Translations under genes and position numbers: made by a program
The notes under the pieces: generated by a model
The model's database searches: none
Seen by the model: only the letters and a program-made list of their open reading frames with translations
What the model was told of the DNA's origin: nothing
In this document: one piece after another, positions 29,857 to 37,629 of the stretch
Layout of the letters: each line of letters begins with the position of its first letter
How positions within the stretch are numbered: position 1 is the stretch's first letter
DNA from: Thermasporomyces composti
GTDB lineage: Bacteria > Actinomycetota > Actinomycetes > Propionibacteriales > Actinopolymorphaceae
DNA: 64,000 nucleotides
Direction: 5' to 3'
Assembly (NCBI RefSeq): GCF_003386795.1
Contig: NZ_QTUC01000001.1
Coordinates: 4,216,001-4,280,000, forward strand

Positions 29857-30339
29857 TCAGGTGAGCGTGCGAACGAACGTCTCGGCCTCGGCCAGACCCA
29901 TGCCGGTCTCGGCTCGGACCAGCTTGATCGCCTCGACCTCACGGCCTTGGTTCCGCAAGGCCCGCACCCGGTCGGCGAGGTCGGCAGGCCGCTTCTGCGG
30001 CGTTGGCGTGATGTCGACGGCATCGCCGCGGATCACGACGGCAGGCGGTCGGTGCCCACGCTGCATCGCCTCGACCAGCGCCTTGGCATCGGGCAGCCGC
30101 AACCCGGTGGCGTTCATGATCTCCTTGACCGCCTGGATCTTCTTGTTCCGGCTGAGCAAGGACATCACGGCGGCGACCACCATCGGGTCGACCGGCTGGG
30201 CGAGAAGGTCCTGCCGCGTGGCGCCCGACGGCCCGGTCACCCCGGGCACGTCCGGCCGTTCGAAGAGGCGGGTGCGGCGCACCAGCATCACGCCGACGAT
30301 CACCAGCCCGATGAGGAGGACGAGCAGGACGTCGTTCAC
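29857..30339 (-). CDS. Membrane protein with two ribosomal L7/L12 C-terminal-like motifs
   Basis: 160 residues. One N-terminal transmembrane helix (residues 4-20), a Pro/Gly linker, then two copies of the L7/L12 helical motif: KIQAVKEIMNATGLRLPDAK at about 66-90 and EVEAIKLVRAETGMGLAEAE at about 133-158. In L7/L12 this surface contacts elongation factors. A membrane-tethered double copy is unusual; small cytosolic L7/L12-domain proteins of unknown role are known in actinomycetes. GTG at 30339 is a leaderless start (TAGCAT six bases upstream), divergent from pepP. Confidence 0.8.
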   Translation of the reverse strand: MNDVLLVLLIGLVIVGVMLVRRTRLFERPDVPGVTGPSGATRQDLLAQPVDPMVVAAVMSLLSRNKKIQAVKEIMNATGLRLPDAKALVEAMQRGHRPPAVVIRGDAVDITPTPQKRPADLADRVRALRNQGREVEAIKLVRAETGMGLAEAETFVRTLT

Positions 30340-30355
30340 GCCAGGATGCTAGCTT
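30337..30355 (-). promoter_or_regulatory. Overlapping divergent -10 elements (L7/L12-like gene and pepP)
   Basis: On the minus strand TAGCAT (plus 30346-30351) lies six bases before the GTG at 30339. On the plus strand TAGCTT at 30350-30355 could serve pepP. The two overlap at the palindrome GCTAGC. Confidence 0.5.
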
Positions 30356-30456
30356 TCGCCGGGCCCCCTGGCACCTGCGCGCGTCCGGGGACGGCCCGCA
30401 CCACCTGCCGCTGAATCGACTTGCGGTACCGCGGGCTGGCGCGGTTGGGTGGAGGA

Positions 30457-31542
30457 ATGCCCGAGATCCACGTGACTCGCCGCGACCGACTCCGTGCCCT
30501 GCTCGCGGCCCGAGACGTCCCCGCGGCGCTCATCAGCCGCCTGGTCAACGTCCGCTACTTGTCCGGTTTCTCCGGGTCCAATGCCGCCCTCCTGGTGACC
30601 GCGGAAGGCGATGCGGTCCTCGCCACCGACGGGCGCTACGCCGACCAGGCCTCCGCCGAGTGTCCCGACGTGGAGCGACTCATCGACCGACGACTGCTGT
30701 CGGTTCTGGTGCGCCGGGCGAGGGAACGCGGGATCCGACGGCTGGGCGTCGAGACCCACGCCCTCACCGTCGACGCGCTCGCGGCGATCCGCTCCGACCA
30801 CCCCGACCTCGAGACACCTTCGCTGAACCGCGCGGTCGAGGGCTTGCGCGTGGAGAAGGACGACACCGAACTGGACCTGATCCGGACGGCTTGCGCGATG
30901 TCGTGCCGGGCCTTGGAGGGGTTGCTGGGCGGCCGGTTGCTCGGCCGGACGGAGCGTGAGATCGCCCGAGACCTCGAGGCGCGGATGTACGCCGAAGGGG
31001 CGGAGGGGATCGCTTTCCCGACCATCGTCGCGGCCGGGGAGCATGCCGCCATTCCGCACCACCAGCCCACGGAGAGGCCCGTCGCCGCGGGTGACTTCCT
31101 CACCATCGACTTCGGCGCTCGCCACGCTGGCTACCACGCCGACTGCACACGGACGTTCGTCGTCGGCGCCCCGCCCGCGGAGTGGCAGCGAGAGATCTAC
31201 GACATCGTGCGCGAGGCCCAGCGAGCCGGACGGGAGGCCCTCGCACCCGGCGTCGAGCTGAGGGACGTCGACGCCGCCGCCAGGACGGTCATCGCGAACT
31301 CCGGGTTCGCCGAGCGGTTCCCGCACGGACTCGGCCATGGCGTGGGGCTTGAGATCCACGAGGACCCGTTCTTCGGCCCGACCAGCGACGGTAAACTAGG
31401 CGATCGCGCCCCTGTCACCGTCGAGCCCGGGATCTACCTCTCCGGACGAGGCGGGGTCCGGATCGAGGACACCCTGATCGTTCGCGACGGCGGGGTGGAG
31501 TTGCTTACCCCCACCACCAAGGAGCTCCTTGTCGTCGACTGA
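30457..31542 (+). CDS. pepP: Xaa-Pro aminopeptidase (M24B)
   Basis: 361 residues. An N-terminal creatinase-like domain (VRYLSGFSGSNAALLVT) and the M24 pita-bread domain with all metal ligands: the two Asp in TIDFGARHAGYHADCTRTF, His in HGLGHGVGLEIHEDP, Glu in TVEPGIYL and GVRIEDTLIV. It removes N-terminal residues preceding proline. ATG at 30457 abuts GGAGGA; GTG at 30472 is possible, and the frame opens at a TTG (30421). The pepP-efp-nusB order is conserved in actinomycetes. Confidence 0.94.
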   Translation: MPEIHVTRRDRLRALLAARDVPAALISRLVNVRYLSGFSGSNAALLVTAEGDAVLATDGRYADQASAECPDVERLIDRRLLSVLVRRARERGIRRLGVETHALTVDALAAIRSDHPDLETPSLNRAVEGLRVEKDDTELDLIRTACAMSCRALEGLLGGRLLGRTEREIARDLEARMYAEGAEGIAFPTIVAAGEHAAIPHHQPTERPVAAGDFLTIDFGARHAGYHADCTRTFVVGAPPAEWQREIYDIVREAQRAGREALAPGVELRDVDAAARTVIANSGFAERFPHGLGHGVGLEIHEDPFFGPTSDGKLGDRAPVTVEPGIYLSGRGGVRIEDTLIVRDGGVELLTPTTKELLVVD

Positions 31543-31635
31543 CGATCAGACGAGTGACCGCGGCGCGCGTCGCGGACATGCGGCGAGACCACCCTGCACA
31601 GGATCGGGTTCCCTCGAGAAGGCGAGTAGACAGCA

Positions 31636-32193
31636 GTGGCGACCACGAACGACCTCAAGAACGGCATGGTGCTCAATCTGGACGGGCAGCTCTGGAGCGT
31701 CGTGTGGTTCCAGCACCACAAGCCCGGCAAGGGTGGCGCCGTCGTCCGCACCAAGCTGAAGAACGTCCTGTCGGGCAAGGTGGTCGACAAGACCTTCAAC
31801 GCCGACGTCAAGGTCGACGTCGCGACCGTCGACCGGCGCCAGATGACGTACCTGTACAACGACGGTCAGTCCTACGTCTTCATGGACGCCACCACCTACG
31901 ACCAGCTGCCCGTGCCGCCTGAGGTGGTGGGCGACGCGGCGAACTTCATGCTGGAGAACCAAGAGGTGACGGTGGCCATGCACGAGGGGACGCCGCTGTA
32001 CGTCGAGCTGCCGGCGTCGGTGGAGCTGACCATCGAGTACACCGAGCCCGGCCTGCAAGGTGACCGCTCGACCAGCGGTACCAAGCCGGCGCGCCTGGAG
32101 ACCGGCTACGAGATCCAGGTGCCGCTGTTCATCACGACGGGCGAGAAGGTCAAGGTCGACACGCGTACTGGCGAGTACCTCGGGCGGGTGTAG
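31636..32193 (+). CDS. efp: Elongation factor P
   Basis: 185 residues, three beta-barrel domains. The tip of domain I reads [14 protein letters not shown] with Lys32 as the residue that would be modified. The C-terminal phrase [17 protein letters not shown] is diagnostic. It relieves ribosome stalling at polyproline. The tip with KPGKG and no epmA/epmB nearby leaves the modification open. GTG start at 31636, followed after 2 nt by nusB. Confidence 0.97.
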   Translation: MATTNDLKNGMVLNLDGQLWSVVWFQHHKPGKGGAVVRTKLKNVLSGKVVDKTFNADVKVDVATVDRRQMTYLYNDGQSYVFMDATTYDQLPVPPEVVGDAANFMLENQEVTVAMHEGTPLYVELPASVELTIEYTEPGLQGDRSTSGTKPARLETGYEIQVPLFITTGEKVKVDTRTGEYLGRV

Positions 32194-32195
32194 CC

Positions 32196-32606
32196 GTGCC
32201 GGCTCGCTCCAAGGCCCGGAAACGGGCGCTCGACATCCTGTATGAGTCGGAGCTGCGCGGTCGACCTCGGTTGACGACCCTGGCCGAACGCGTGGCGGCC
32301 GCGGATCCTCCGGTCAACCCCTACACGGTGCGTCTGGTGGAGGGCGTCGAGGAGCACGCGGAGCGCATCGACGAGCTGTTGGACACCTACTCGCAGGGGT
32401 GGAGCCTGGAGCGGATGGCTCCAGTCGACCGCAACATCCTCCGGATCGGGGCGTTCGAGCTCCTCTACGCCGACGACGTGCCTGACCCGGTTGCCATCAG
32501 CGAGGCGGTCCGGCTGGCCCGACAGCTCGGCGGGGAGGAGTCGCCGACGTTCGTCAACGGCCTGCTCGCCCGCCTGAAGGAGCTCAAGCCCACGCTGCTG
32601 GCATAG
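32196..32606 (+). CDS. nusB: Transcription antitermination factor NusB
   Basis: 136 residues, all-helical. Conserved RKRALDILYESELRG at the N-terminus, NPYTVRLVEGV, DRNILRIGAFELLY, and the C-terminal FVNGLLARLKE. It works with NusA, NusE and NusG on rRNA operons. GTG at 32196 lies two bases after efp, so the two are cotranscribed. Confidence 0.95.
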   Translation: MPARSKARKRALDILYESELRGRPRLTTLAERVAAADPPVNPYTVRLVEGVEEHAERIDELLDTYSQGWSLERMAPVDRNILRIGAFELLYADDVPDPVAISEAVRLARQLGGEESPTFVNGLLARLKELKPTLLA

Positions 32607-32610
32607 CTCG

Positions 32611-32629
32611 GACCGGCCTCAGGTCGGTC
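32611..32629 (+). terminator. Hairpin after nusB
   Basis: GACCGGCCT / AGGTCGGTC can pair over up to nine positions with one G-U, the loop-proximal pairs being strained. TTGTGG follows. It begins 5 nt after the nusB stop. Confidence 0.45.
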
Positions 32630-33055
32630 TTGTGGTCGTCCGGTCCTGCGCTGGTCCGGTGCTGCCACTCATCCAGGGGTCCGCGTCGGTCCCAGGGCAC
32701 CGTGACCTGTGCTCGGTTTCCGTCCGGGTGCTCTGGAGGACTGGCCTGATGCGGACACCGGGCCCCACGTCCCACGCTCCACCGTGAGCACTCGGTGGCG
32801 GACTCCTTCCCTTCTGCCCACTCCCTTCTGCCCAGGACAGACGCGTTGCGGACCATGGTCTGCGGGGTACTCATCGCCTCGGGGTAAGGCGTTCCGACTC
32901 CGGCGGGACTGTTCGTACCGGTTGTCCTTTTTGTCGATCTTCGGTAGGAAAGGTCCGACCGCGGCCGCGCCCACGGGGGTGCCGCCGCGCGCACGCTCGA
33001 CGCCGCCGTGACAGGTGTCGCTGACGACGCCCCGCGATCACGGGAGGAGCGCTGG
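32630..33055 (+). other. Long leader region of the OpuC-type operon
   Basis: About 430 bases without a convincing gene. It contains a tandem 14-bp repeat (32807-32834, TTCCCTTCTGCCCA then CTCCCTTCTGCCCA), a near-palindrome GCGGACCATGGTCTGC at 32848-32863, and a candidate promoter at 32922-32950. No known riboswitch was recognised. Confidence 0.5.
32922..32950 (+). promoter_or_regulatory. Candidate promoter of the OpuC-type operon
   Basis: TTGTCC (32922-32927), 17-base spacer, TAGGAA (32945-32950). The spacing is ideal and four of the six -35 bases match TTGACA. The leader would be about 100 nt. Confidence 0.5.
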
Positions 33056-33703
33056 ATGAGCCTGTGGGAGTTTCTCGTCGATCGTCGCGAGATCGTGATC
33101 TTCCAAGGCTTCCAGCACGCGTCCATGGTGGCGCAGTGCGTCCTCGTGGCGACCGTCCTCGCCGTCGCTCTCGCGATCGCCGTGCACCGAAAGCCCCGGG
33201 CGGTCGGCCTGGCGACGGCGGCGACCGCCGTGGGACTGACCATTCCCTCCTTCGCCCTGCTGGGCTTCCTCATCGCGCCCTTGGGCATTGGCGTCGCTCC
33301 CGCCGTGGTCGCCCTCGTCTTCTACGCAACCCTGCCGATCCTCAGGAACGCGGTCGTGGGATTGGCCAGCGTCGACTCCACGATCGTCGACGCGGCGCGC
33401 GGCATGGGCATGAGCTGGGCTCACACCGTGCTTCGGATCGAGCTGCCCTTGGCCTGGCCGGTGATCCTGGCGGGGATTCGGGTCTCCACCCAGATGGTCA
33501 TGGGCATCGGCGCGATCGCCGCCTATGTGTCGGGTCCGGGTCTGGGGGGACTCATCTTCAGCGGCCTGGCCCGTCTTGGAGGCGCGAACGCTGTCAATTC
33601 CGCCTTGGCGGGAACCCTCGGTGTGGTCGTGCTCGCCCTGATCTTCGACGCCGTGCTCGTGCTCATCGGCAAGCTCACTGTCCCGAGGGGGATCCGTGCC
33701 TGA
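33056..33703 (+). CDS. Glycine betaine/choline-type ABC transporter permease
   Basis: 215 residues, six hydrophobic segments. ProW/OpuCB-type permease with the motifs TIPSFALLGFLIAPLG, LPILRNAVVGLASVD (coupling region) and DAARGMGMSWAHTVLRIELP. It forms the channel for a quaternary-amine compatible solute together with the second permease of the operon. ATG at 33056 has GGGAGGAG upstream; a longer frame from 33008 is less likely. Confidence 0.9.
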   Translation: MSLWEFLVDRREIVIFQGFQHASMVAQCVLVATVLAVALAIAVHRKPRAVGLATAATAVGLTIPSFALLGFLIAPLGIGVAPAVVALVFYATLPILRNAVVGLASVDSTIVDAARGMGMSWAHTVLRIELPLAWPVILAGIRVSTQMVMGIGAIAAYVSGPGLGGLIFSGLARLGGANAVNSALAGTLGVVVLALIFDAVLVLIGKLTVPRGIRA

Positions 33704-34922
33704 CCCGACGTCCGCACCTTTCGACGGCAGCCGCGCCGACGGAGAGGTCAGCGGCGTGCCGATCGACCTGGAAGCGCTCACCAAGCGCTATCCGGGCCAG
33801 CGGGTCCCGGCGGTGGAGAACGTCACGATGCACATCCCCGCCGGCGAGATCGTCGTGCTGGTCGGACCGTCAGGCTGTGGGAAGACGACCACGATGAAGA
33901 TGATCAACCGGCTCATCGAGCCCACGAGTGGTCGCGTCCTCCTTGGCGGCGAAGACGTCGCCCGGCGAGACCCGGACGAGCTGCGGCGAGGGATCGGTTA
34001 CGTCATCCAGACTGGTGGCCTGTTCCCGCACATGACCGTCGCGCAGAACATCGGCGTCGTGCCCGGCTTGCTCAAGTGGAGCCGGTCCAGGATCAGGGAG
34101 CGGGTCGACGAGCTGTTGGAGATGGTGGGCCTCGAGCCCGCCGCCTACCGTGACCGCTACCCGCGCGAGCTGTCGGGTGGACAGCAGCAGCGGGTGGGCG
34201 TAGCGCGCGCCTTGGCGGCGGATCCGCCGGTGCTGCTGATGGACGAGCCGTTCGGCGCGCTCGATCCGATCACCCGGCAGCGGCTGCAGGACGAGCTGCT
34301 CCGACTCAACGACGAGCTCCGCAAGACGATCGTCTTCGTCACCCACGACTTCGACGAGGCGGTCAAGCTGGGCGACCGGATCGCGGTGCTCGCCGAGCGC
34401 TCGCGGATCGTCCAGTACGACACCCCGGAGGAGATCCTCGCCAATCCAGCCGACGACTTCGTCGCGAGCTTCGTCGGCGCCGGCGCCGCGCTGAAGCAGC
34501 TGACGATCACGCGGGTCGGCAGCGTCGAGCTCGACGAAGCGGTGACGGCCACGGTGGGGGAGGACCCGGCGACCGTGGCGCGGAGGCTGGATGAGGCCGG
34601 GCGGCGCCATTGCATCCTGCTCGACACGCGCGGCCGGCCGCTGCGGTGGGTCTCCTTGCGAGAGCTGCGGTCCGGGTCGGCGGCGCTCGCCTCGGCCGAC
34701 CGTGACCCCTCTCTCGAGGTGGTGACCCTCCAGTCCACGCTCAACGACGCCCTCGACACCATGCTCACCTCGAGCCACGGCGTCGTCATCGTCACCGGCC
34801 GGCGTGACGTCTACCAGGGCGTGATCCGGGTCGAGACGATCATGAACGCCATCCACTCCATGCGGTCCTCCGCGGAGTCGTCGGCATCGTCGACGGAGCA
34901 GTCCGGAGGGAGCGCGCCATGA
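33696..34922 (+). CDS. Glycine betaine/choline-type ABC transporter ATP-binding protein with CBS domains
   Basis: 408 residues. Walker A VGPSGCGKTTTMK, Q-loop VIQTGGLFPHM, signature LSGGQQQRVGVARAL, Walker B LLMDEPFGALDP. The C-terminal region after about residue 265 holds a CBS pair (RVGSVELDEAVTATV, RVETIMNAIHSM), the module that senses ionic strength or nucleotides such as c-di-AMP in OpuA/OpuC ATPases. GTG at 33696 overlaps the permease end, and the stop overlaps the next permease (ATGA). Confidence 0.93.
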   Translation: MPDPTSAPFDGSRADGEVSGVPIDLEALTKRYPGQRVPAVENVTMHIPAGEIVVLVGPSGCGKTTTMKMINRLIEPTSGRVLLGGEDVARRDPDELRRGIGYVIQTGGLFPHMTVAQNIGVVPGLLKWSRSRIRERVDELLEMVGLEPAAYRDRYPRELSGGQQQRVGVARALAADPPVLLMDEPFGALDPITRQRLQDELLRLNDELRKTIVFVTHDFDEAVKLGDRIAVLAERSRIVQYDTPEEILANPADDFVASFVGAGAALKQLTITRVGSVELDEAVTATVGEDPATVARRLDEAGRRHCILLDTRGRPLRWVSLRELRSGSAALASADRDPSLEVVTLQSTLNDALDTMLTSSHGVVIVTGRRDVYQGVIRVETIMNAIHSMRSSAESSASSTEQSGGSAP

Positions 34923-35701
34923 CCGCCACGGGGGCGAACCCGGACGCTCCGGCCCTCGAGGAGTCTCGAACCGGACGCGAGACGTCGGTGTGGCGGTGGG
35001 TGGGGCAACCCGTCGCCGTGCTGATCATGGTCGCCGCCTGCCTCGGCTACGTCGCCATCGCCGACCTCGACGCGGTGGCGGCACGACAGCTCACCTGGAG
35101 CGCGCTGGCCACCCGGACCTGGGAGCACATCCGGCTGACCTTCGTCGCGACGCTGGTCGTGCTCGCCATCGCCCTACCTTGTGGCGTCCTGCTGACCCGG
35201 CAACGCACGAAAGCCGCGGCGCCTCTCGTCACGATCGCGGCCAACGTCGGTCAGGCCGCGCCGGCCATCGGCTTGCTCGTGCTGCTGGCGTTGTGGCTCG
35301 GCCTCGGCTTCCGCACCAGCGTGATCGCCCTGTCGGCGTACGCCGTACTACCGGTGCTGCGGAACACCATCGCCGGTATCCGGGGAGTCGACCCGCGCCT
35401 CGTCGAGGCAGGACGCGGGATGGGGATGTCGGCGACGTCCGTGCTGTTCCGGATCGAGCTGGTGCTCGCGCTTCCCGTGATCCTGGCCGGCGTCCGAGTG
35501 GCGCTCATCCTGCTCGTGGGCACCGCCACGCTCGCGACCTTCATCGACGGCGGCGGGCTGGGATTGCTGATCACCACCGGCATCAAGCTGCAACGCACCA
35601 GCGTGCTCGTGGTGGGCGCGATCCTGGTCGCCGCGCTCGCGCTGCTCATCGACTGGCTCGGTCGAGTCGTGGAGGAGCTGGCGCGCCCCAAGGGCGTGTG
35701 A
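34919..35701 (+). CDS. Glycine betaine/choline-type ABC transporter permease, second subunit
   Basis: 260 residues. An N-terminal extension with one helix (PVAVLIMVAACLGYVAIADL) precedes the binding-protein-dependent transport domain: VGQAAPAIGLLVLLALWLGL, AVLPVLRNTIAGIRGVD, EAGRGMGMSATSVLFRIEL. It is the partner of the first permease. The start overlaps the ATPase stop by four bases. Confidence 0.92.
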   Translation: MTATGANPDAPALEESRTGRETSVWRWVGQPVAVLIMVAACLGYVAIADLDAVAARQLTWSALATRTWEHIRLTFVATLVVLAIALPCGVLLTRQRTKAAAPLVTIAANVGQAAPAIGLLVLLALWLGLGFRTSVIALSAYAVLPVLRNTIAGIRGVDPRLVEAGRGMGMSATSVLFRIELVLALPVILAGVRVALILLVGTATLATFIDGGGLGLLITTGIKLQRTSVLVVGAILVAALALLIDWLGRVVEELARPKGV

Positions 35702-35715
35702 AGGGAGGCTGACCG

Positions 35716-36699
35716 ATGACACGCCGACGTCCTCGCCGGCAGGTGGTCGCCCTCGCCGCGGTCGTCGTCTCGTCGTTGCTGGCGACCGGTTGCGGCCTGA
35801 AGAGCGCCGAGCAGTTCACCCCAGCCGCCGAGCCCGGCTCGATCAAGCCGGTCCCCGAGCTCGAGGGCGTCCGGATCGTCGTGGGGTCGAAGGACTTCAC
35901 CGAGCAGCTCATTCTGGGCAAGATGGCGGTCATCCTGCTCCGCGTCGCGGGAGCCGACGCCGTCGACCAGACGGGCATCGCCGGGAGCGTGGCGACCCGC
36001 CAAGCGCTGCTCAACGGCGAGATCGACGCCACCTGGGACTACACCGGCACGGCCTGGATCAGTTACCTGGGCCAGACCAAGCCCGTCCCGGGTCGCATGG
36101 CTCAGTGGAGAGCCGTGCGCCGAGCGGACGCCCGCAACGGCGTGGAGTGGTACCCGCCGGCGCCGCTCAACAACACCTACGCCTTCGCGGTCCGCGCCCA
36201 GACCGCACGACGCCTCGGGATCAGCGAACTGTCGGACCTCGCCGGGGTGCCTCGCGAGGAGCTGACGTTCTGCGTCGACTCCGAGTTCGCGAGCCGTGAC
36301 GACGGTTTCGAGCCCATGCTCGACACCTATGGGGTGCCCCTCGATGACGTGGTCCCGCGGCGCAACGTGCGCATCATGGACGCGGGTGTGATCTACGACG
36401 CGACCGCCCGCGGCCGATGCACGTTCGGCGAGGTCTTCACCACCGACGGCCGGATCAAGGCGCTGAACCTTGTCGTCCTCGAGGACGACAAGGGGTTCTT
36501 CCCCAACTACAACGTCGCGTTCAATATTCGAAGCGACGTCGCGCGCCGCTACCCACAGATCCGGAAGGTGATCGAGCCGGTGAGCGCGGAACTGACCACC
36601 GAGGTCATGCAAGACCTCAACGCGAGGGTCGACGTCGATGGGGAAGACCCCGGGCTGGTGGCTCGCGACTGGCTCCGCAGCAAGGGGTTCGTTCGGTGA
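35716..36699 (+). CDS. Glycine betaine/choline-type substrate-binding lipoprotein
   Basis: 327 residues. Signal peptide with lipobox SLLATGC at about residues 20-26, then the OpuAC fold: VVGSKDFTEQLILGKM, GEIDATWDYTGTAWISYLG and DSEFASRDDGFEPML, the pattern of OpuCC/OsmF-type proteins that bind betaine, choline or carnitine. The exact ligand depends on aromatic-cage residues that cannot be assigned here. Last gene of the operon; converges on bldD. Confidence 0.9.
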   Translation: MTRRRPRRQVVALAAVVVSSLLATGCGLKSAEQFTPAAEPGSIKPVPELEGVRIVVGSKDFTEQLILGKMAVILLRVAGADAVDQTGIAGSVATRQALLNGEIDATWDYTGTAWISYLGQTKPVPGRMAQWRAVRRADARNGVEWYPPAPLNNTYAFAVRAQTARRLGISELSDLAGVPREELTFCVDSEFASRDDGFEPMLDTYGVPLDDVVPRRNVRIMDAGVIYDATARGRCTFGEVFTTDGRIKALNLVVLEDDKGFFPNYNVAFNIRSDVARRYPQIRKVIEPVSAELTTEVMQDLNARVDVDGEDPGLVARDWLRSKGFVR

Positions 36700-36708
36700 C
36701 AAGCACGA

Positions 36709-36735
36709 GGTCGGGCGGCGTAGCGCCACCCGACC
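36709..36735. terminator. Bidirectional terminator between the OpuC-type operon and bldD
   Basis: GGTCGGGCGGCG / CGCCACCCGACC, a 12-bp stem with one C-A mismatch and a 3-nt loop, located between two convergent genes. Confidence 0.7.
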
Positions 36736-36768
36736 ACGCGTCGTGCCGGTCGCCGCCGGAGGAAGGGC

Positions 36769-37272
36769 TCAGCTGTCTTCGTCGGAGACAGCCTCGGCGG
36801 CGTCGGGGTTGAGAACGCCCCAGGCCACCAACCGCTCGGCGAGGACGCTGGGCCGCTCGTCGTAGATGACGGCGAGGGTGCGCATGTCCTCCTTACGGAT
36901 GGACAACACCTTGCCGTTGTAGTCCCCACGCTGGGCCTGGATCGTCGCGGCGTACCGCGCCAGCGGTGCCACCTCGACGCCCTCGAGCTGGCTGAGGCGC
37001 TCCAGGTCGAGCACGAGCTTGGGTGGCGGCTCCGCCGCGGCGCCGATGGGCCCGACGCCCGGCAGCAGCTCGGTGATAGGCACGCCGTAGAACTCCGCAA
37101 GCTCGGACAGCTTCTGCACGGTTACGGCTCGGTCTCCACGCTCGTAGGAGCCGACCACAACCGCCTTCCAGCGCCCCTTGGACTTCTGCTCGACCCCGTG
37201 AAGAGAGAGGCCCTGTTGCTGCCTGATGGCGCGGAGTTTCGCACCCAGGGCCTTGGCGTAGTCGCTCGGCAT
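36769..37272 (-). CDS. bldD: Developmental regulator BldD (c-di-GMP-responsive)
   Basis: 167 residues. N-terminal helix-turn-helix (LRAIRQQQGLSLHGVEQKS, SYERGDRAVTVQKLSELAEF) and C-terminal domain with R115-x-D117, eight residues, then R126-xx-D129, exactly the RxD-x8-RxxD signature through which tetrameric c-di-GMP dimerises BldD. In Streptomyces BldD represses sporulation genes and itself. ATG at 37272. The upstream DNA carries a BldD-box-like palindrome, consistent with autorepression. Confidence 0.95.
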   Translation of the reverse strand: MPSDYAKALGAKLRAIRQQQGLSLHGVEQKSKGRWKAVVVGSYERGDRAVTVQKLSELAEFYGVPITELLPGVGPIGAAAEPPPKLVLDLERLSQLEGVEVAPLARYAATIQAQRGDYNGKVLSIRKEDMRTLAVIYDERPSVLAERLVAWGVLNPDAAEAVSDEDS

Positions 37273-37300
37273 CCGTGCTCACTCATCCTTGGTCTACGAG

Positions 37301-37321
37301 GGACACGGAAACGCCGTGTCC
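37301..37321. promoter_or_regulatory. Inverted repeat in the bldD promoter region
   Basis: GGACACGG - AAACG - CCGTGTCC, perfect 8-bp arms. On the minus strand it lies just upstream of a TAGACC -10-like hexamer, 29-49 bp before the bldD ATG. Confidence 0.5.
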
Positions 37322-37327
37322 GTGATG

Positions 37328-37342
37328 GTCACGGAGCGTGAC
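37328..37342. promoter_or_regulatory. Candidate BldD box
   Basis: GTCACGGAGCGTGAC: perfect 5-bp arms. It fits the published BldD consensus TnACnCwGnGTnA at all fixed positions but one (G for the central C). Confidence 0.55.
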
Positions 37343-37563
37343 GGTAACTCTGGGCCGACCTCGACGTCAAGCCGACGCGTCGGAAGGTGGTCCCTCGCCG
37401 TCGTCGCCGAACTGGGACGTTCTTCGCAGGGCGGGTCGAAAGCGCCGGGCGAGGTCAGCTACATCACAGTCTTCGGTTGCGCTCGGTGGTGCGCCGGTGG
37501 CACGACCTGGCGCAACGCTTCGTCAGCGCGCCGGCCGGTGTGAGACCGGGCCTGGCCGACTGC

Positions 37564-37569
37564 TACCGT
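37564..37569 (+). promoter_or_regulatory. Candidate -10 of the pyr operon
   Basis: TACCGT fits TAnnnT. The -35 position (TGAGAC, 17-nt spacer) is poor. The resulting leader of about 55 nt would contain the PyrR-binding loop. Confidence 0.35.
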
Positions 37570-37595
37570 CGACACCGGTTCGACGTCCTTTAAGA

Positions 37596-37613
37596 CCCGT
37601 CCAGCGAGGCGGG
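37596..37613 (+). promoter_or_regulatory. PyrR-binding RNA loop in the pyrR leader
   Basis: CCCGUCCAGCGAGGCGGG folds into a six-pair stem (one U-G) closed by the hexaloop CAGCGA. The core GUCCAGCGAGGC matches the PyrR consensus RUCCnGnGAGGY at every position, including the CnGnGA loop. It ends immediately before the AAAGGAGG Shine-Dalgarno (37614-37621) of pyrR. That arrangement fits PyrR-dependent repression of translation, as shown in Mycobacterium smegmatis, rather than the Bacillus attenuation mechanism. Confidence 0.8.
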
Positions 37614-37629
37614 AAAGGAGGTTCGGCAG

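Noticed and set aside
32630-33055. c-di-AMP (ydaO) riboswitch before the OpuC-type operon
   Set aside because: None of the conserved ydaO core strings could be found in the leader.
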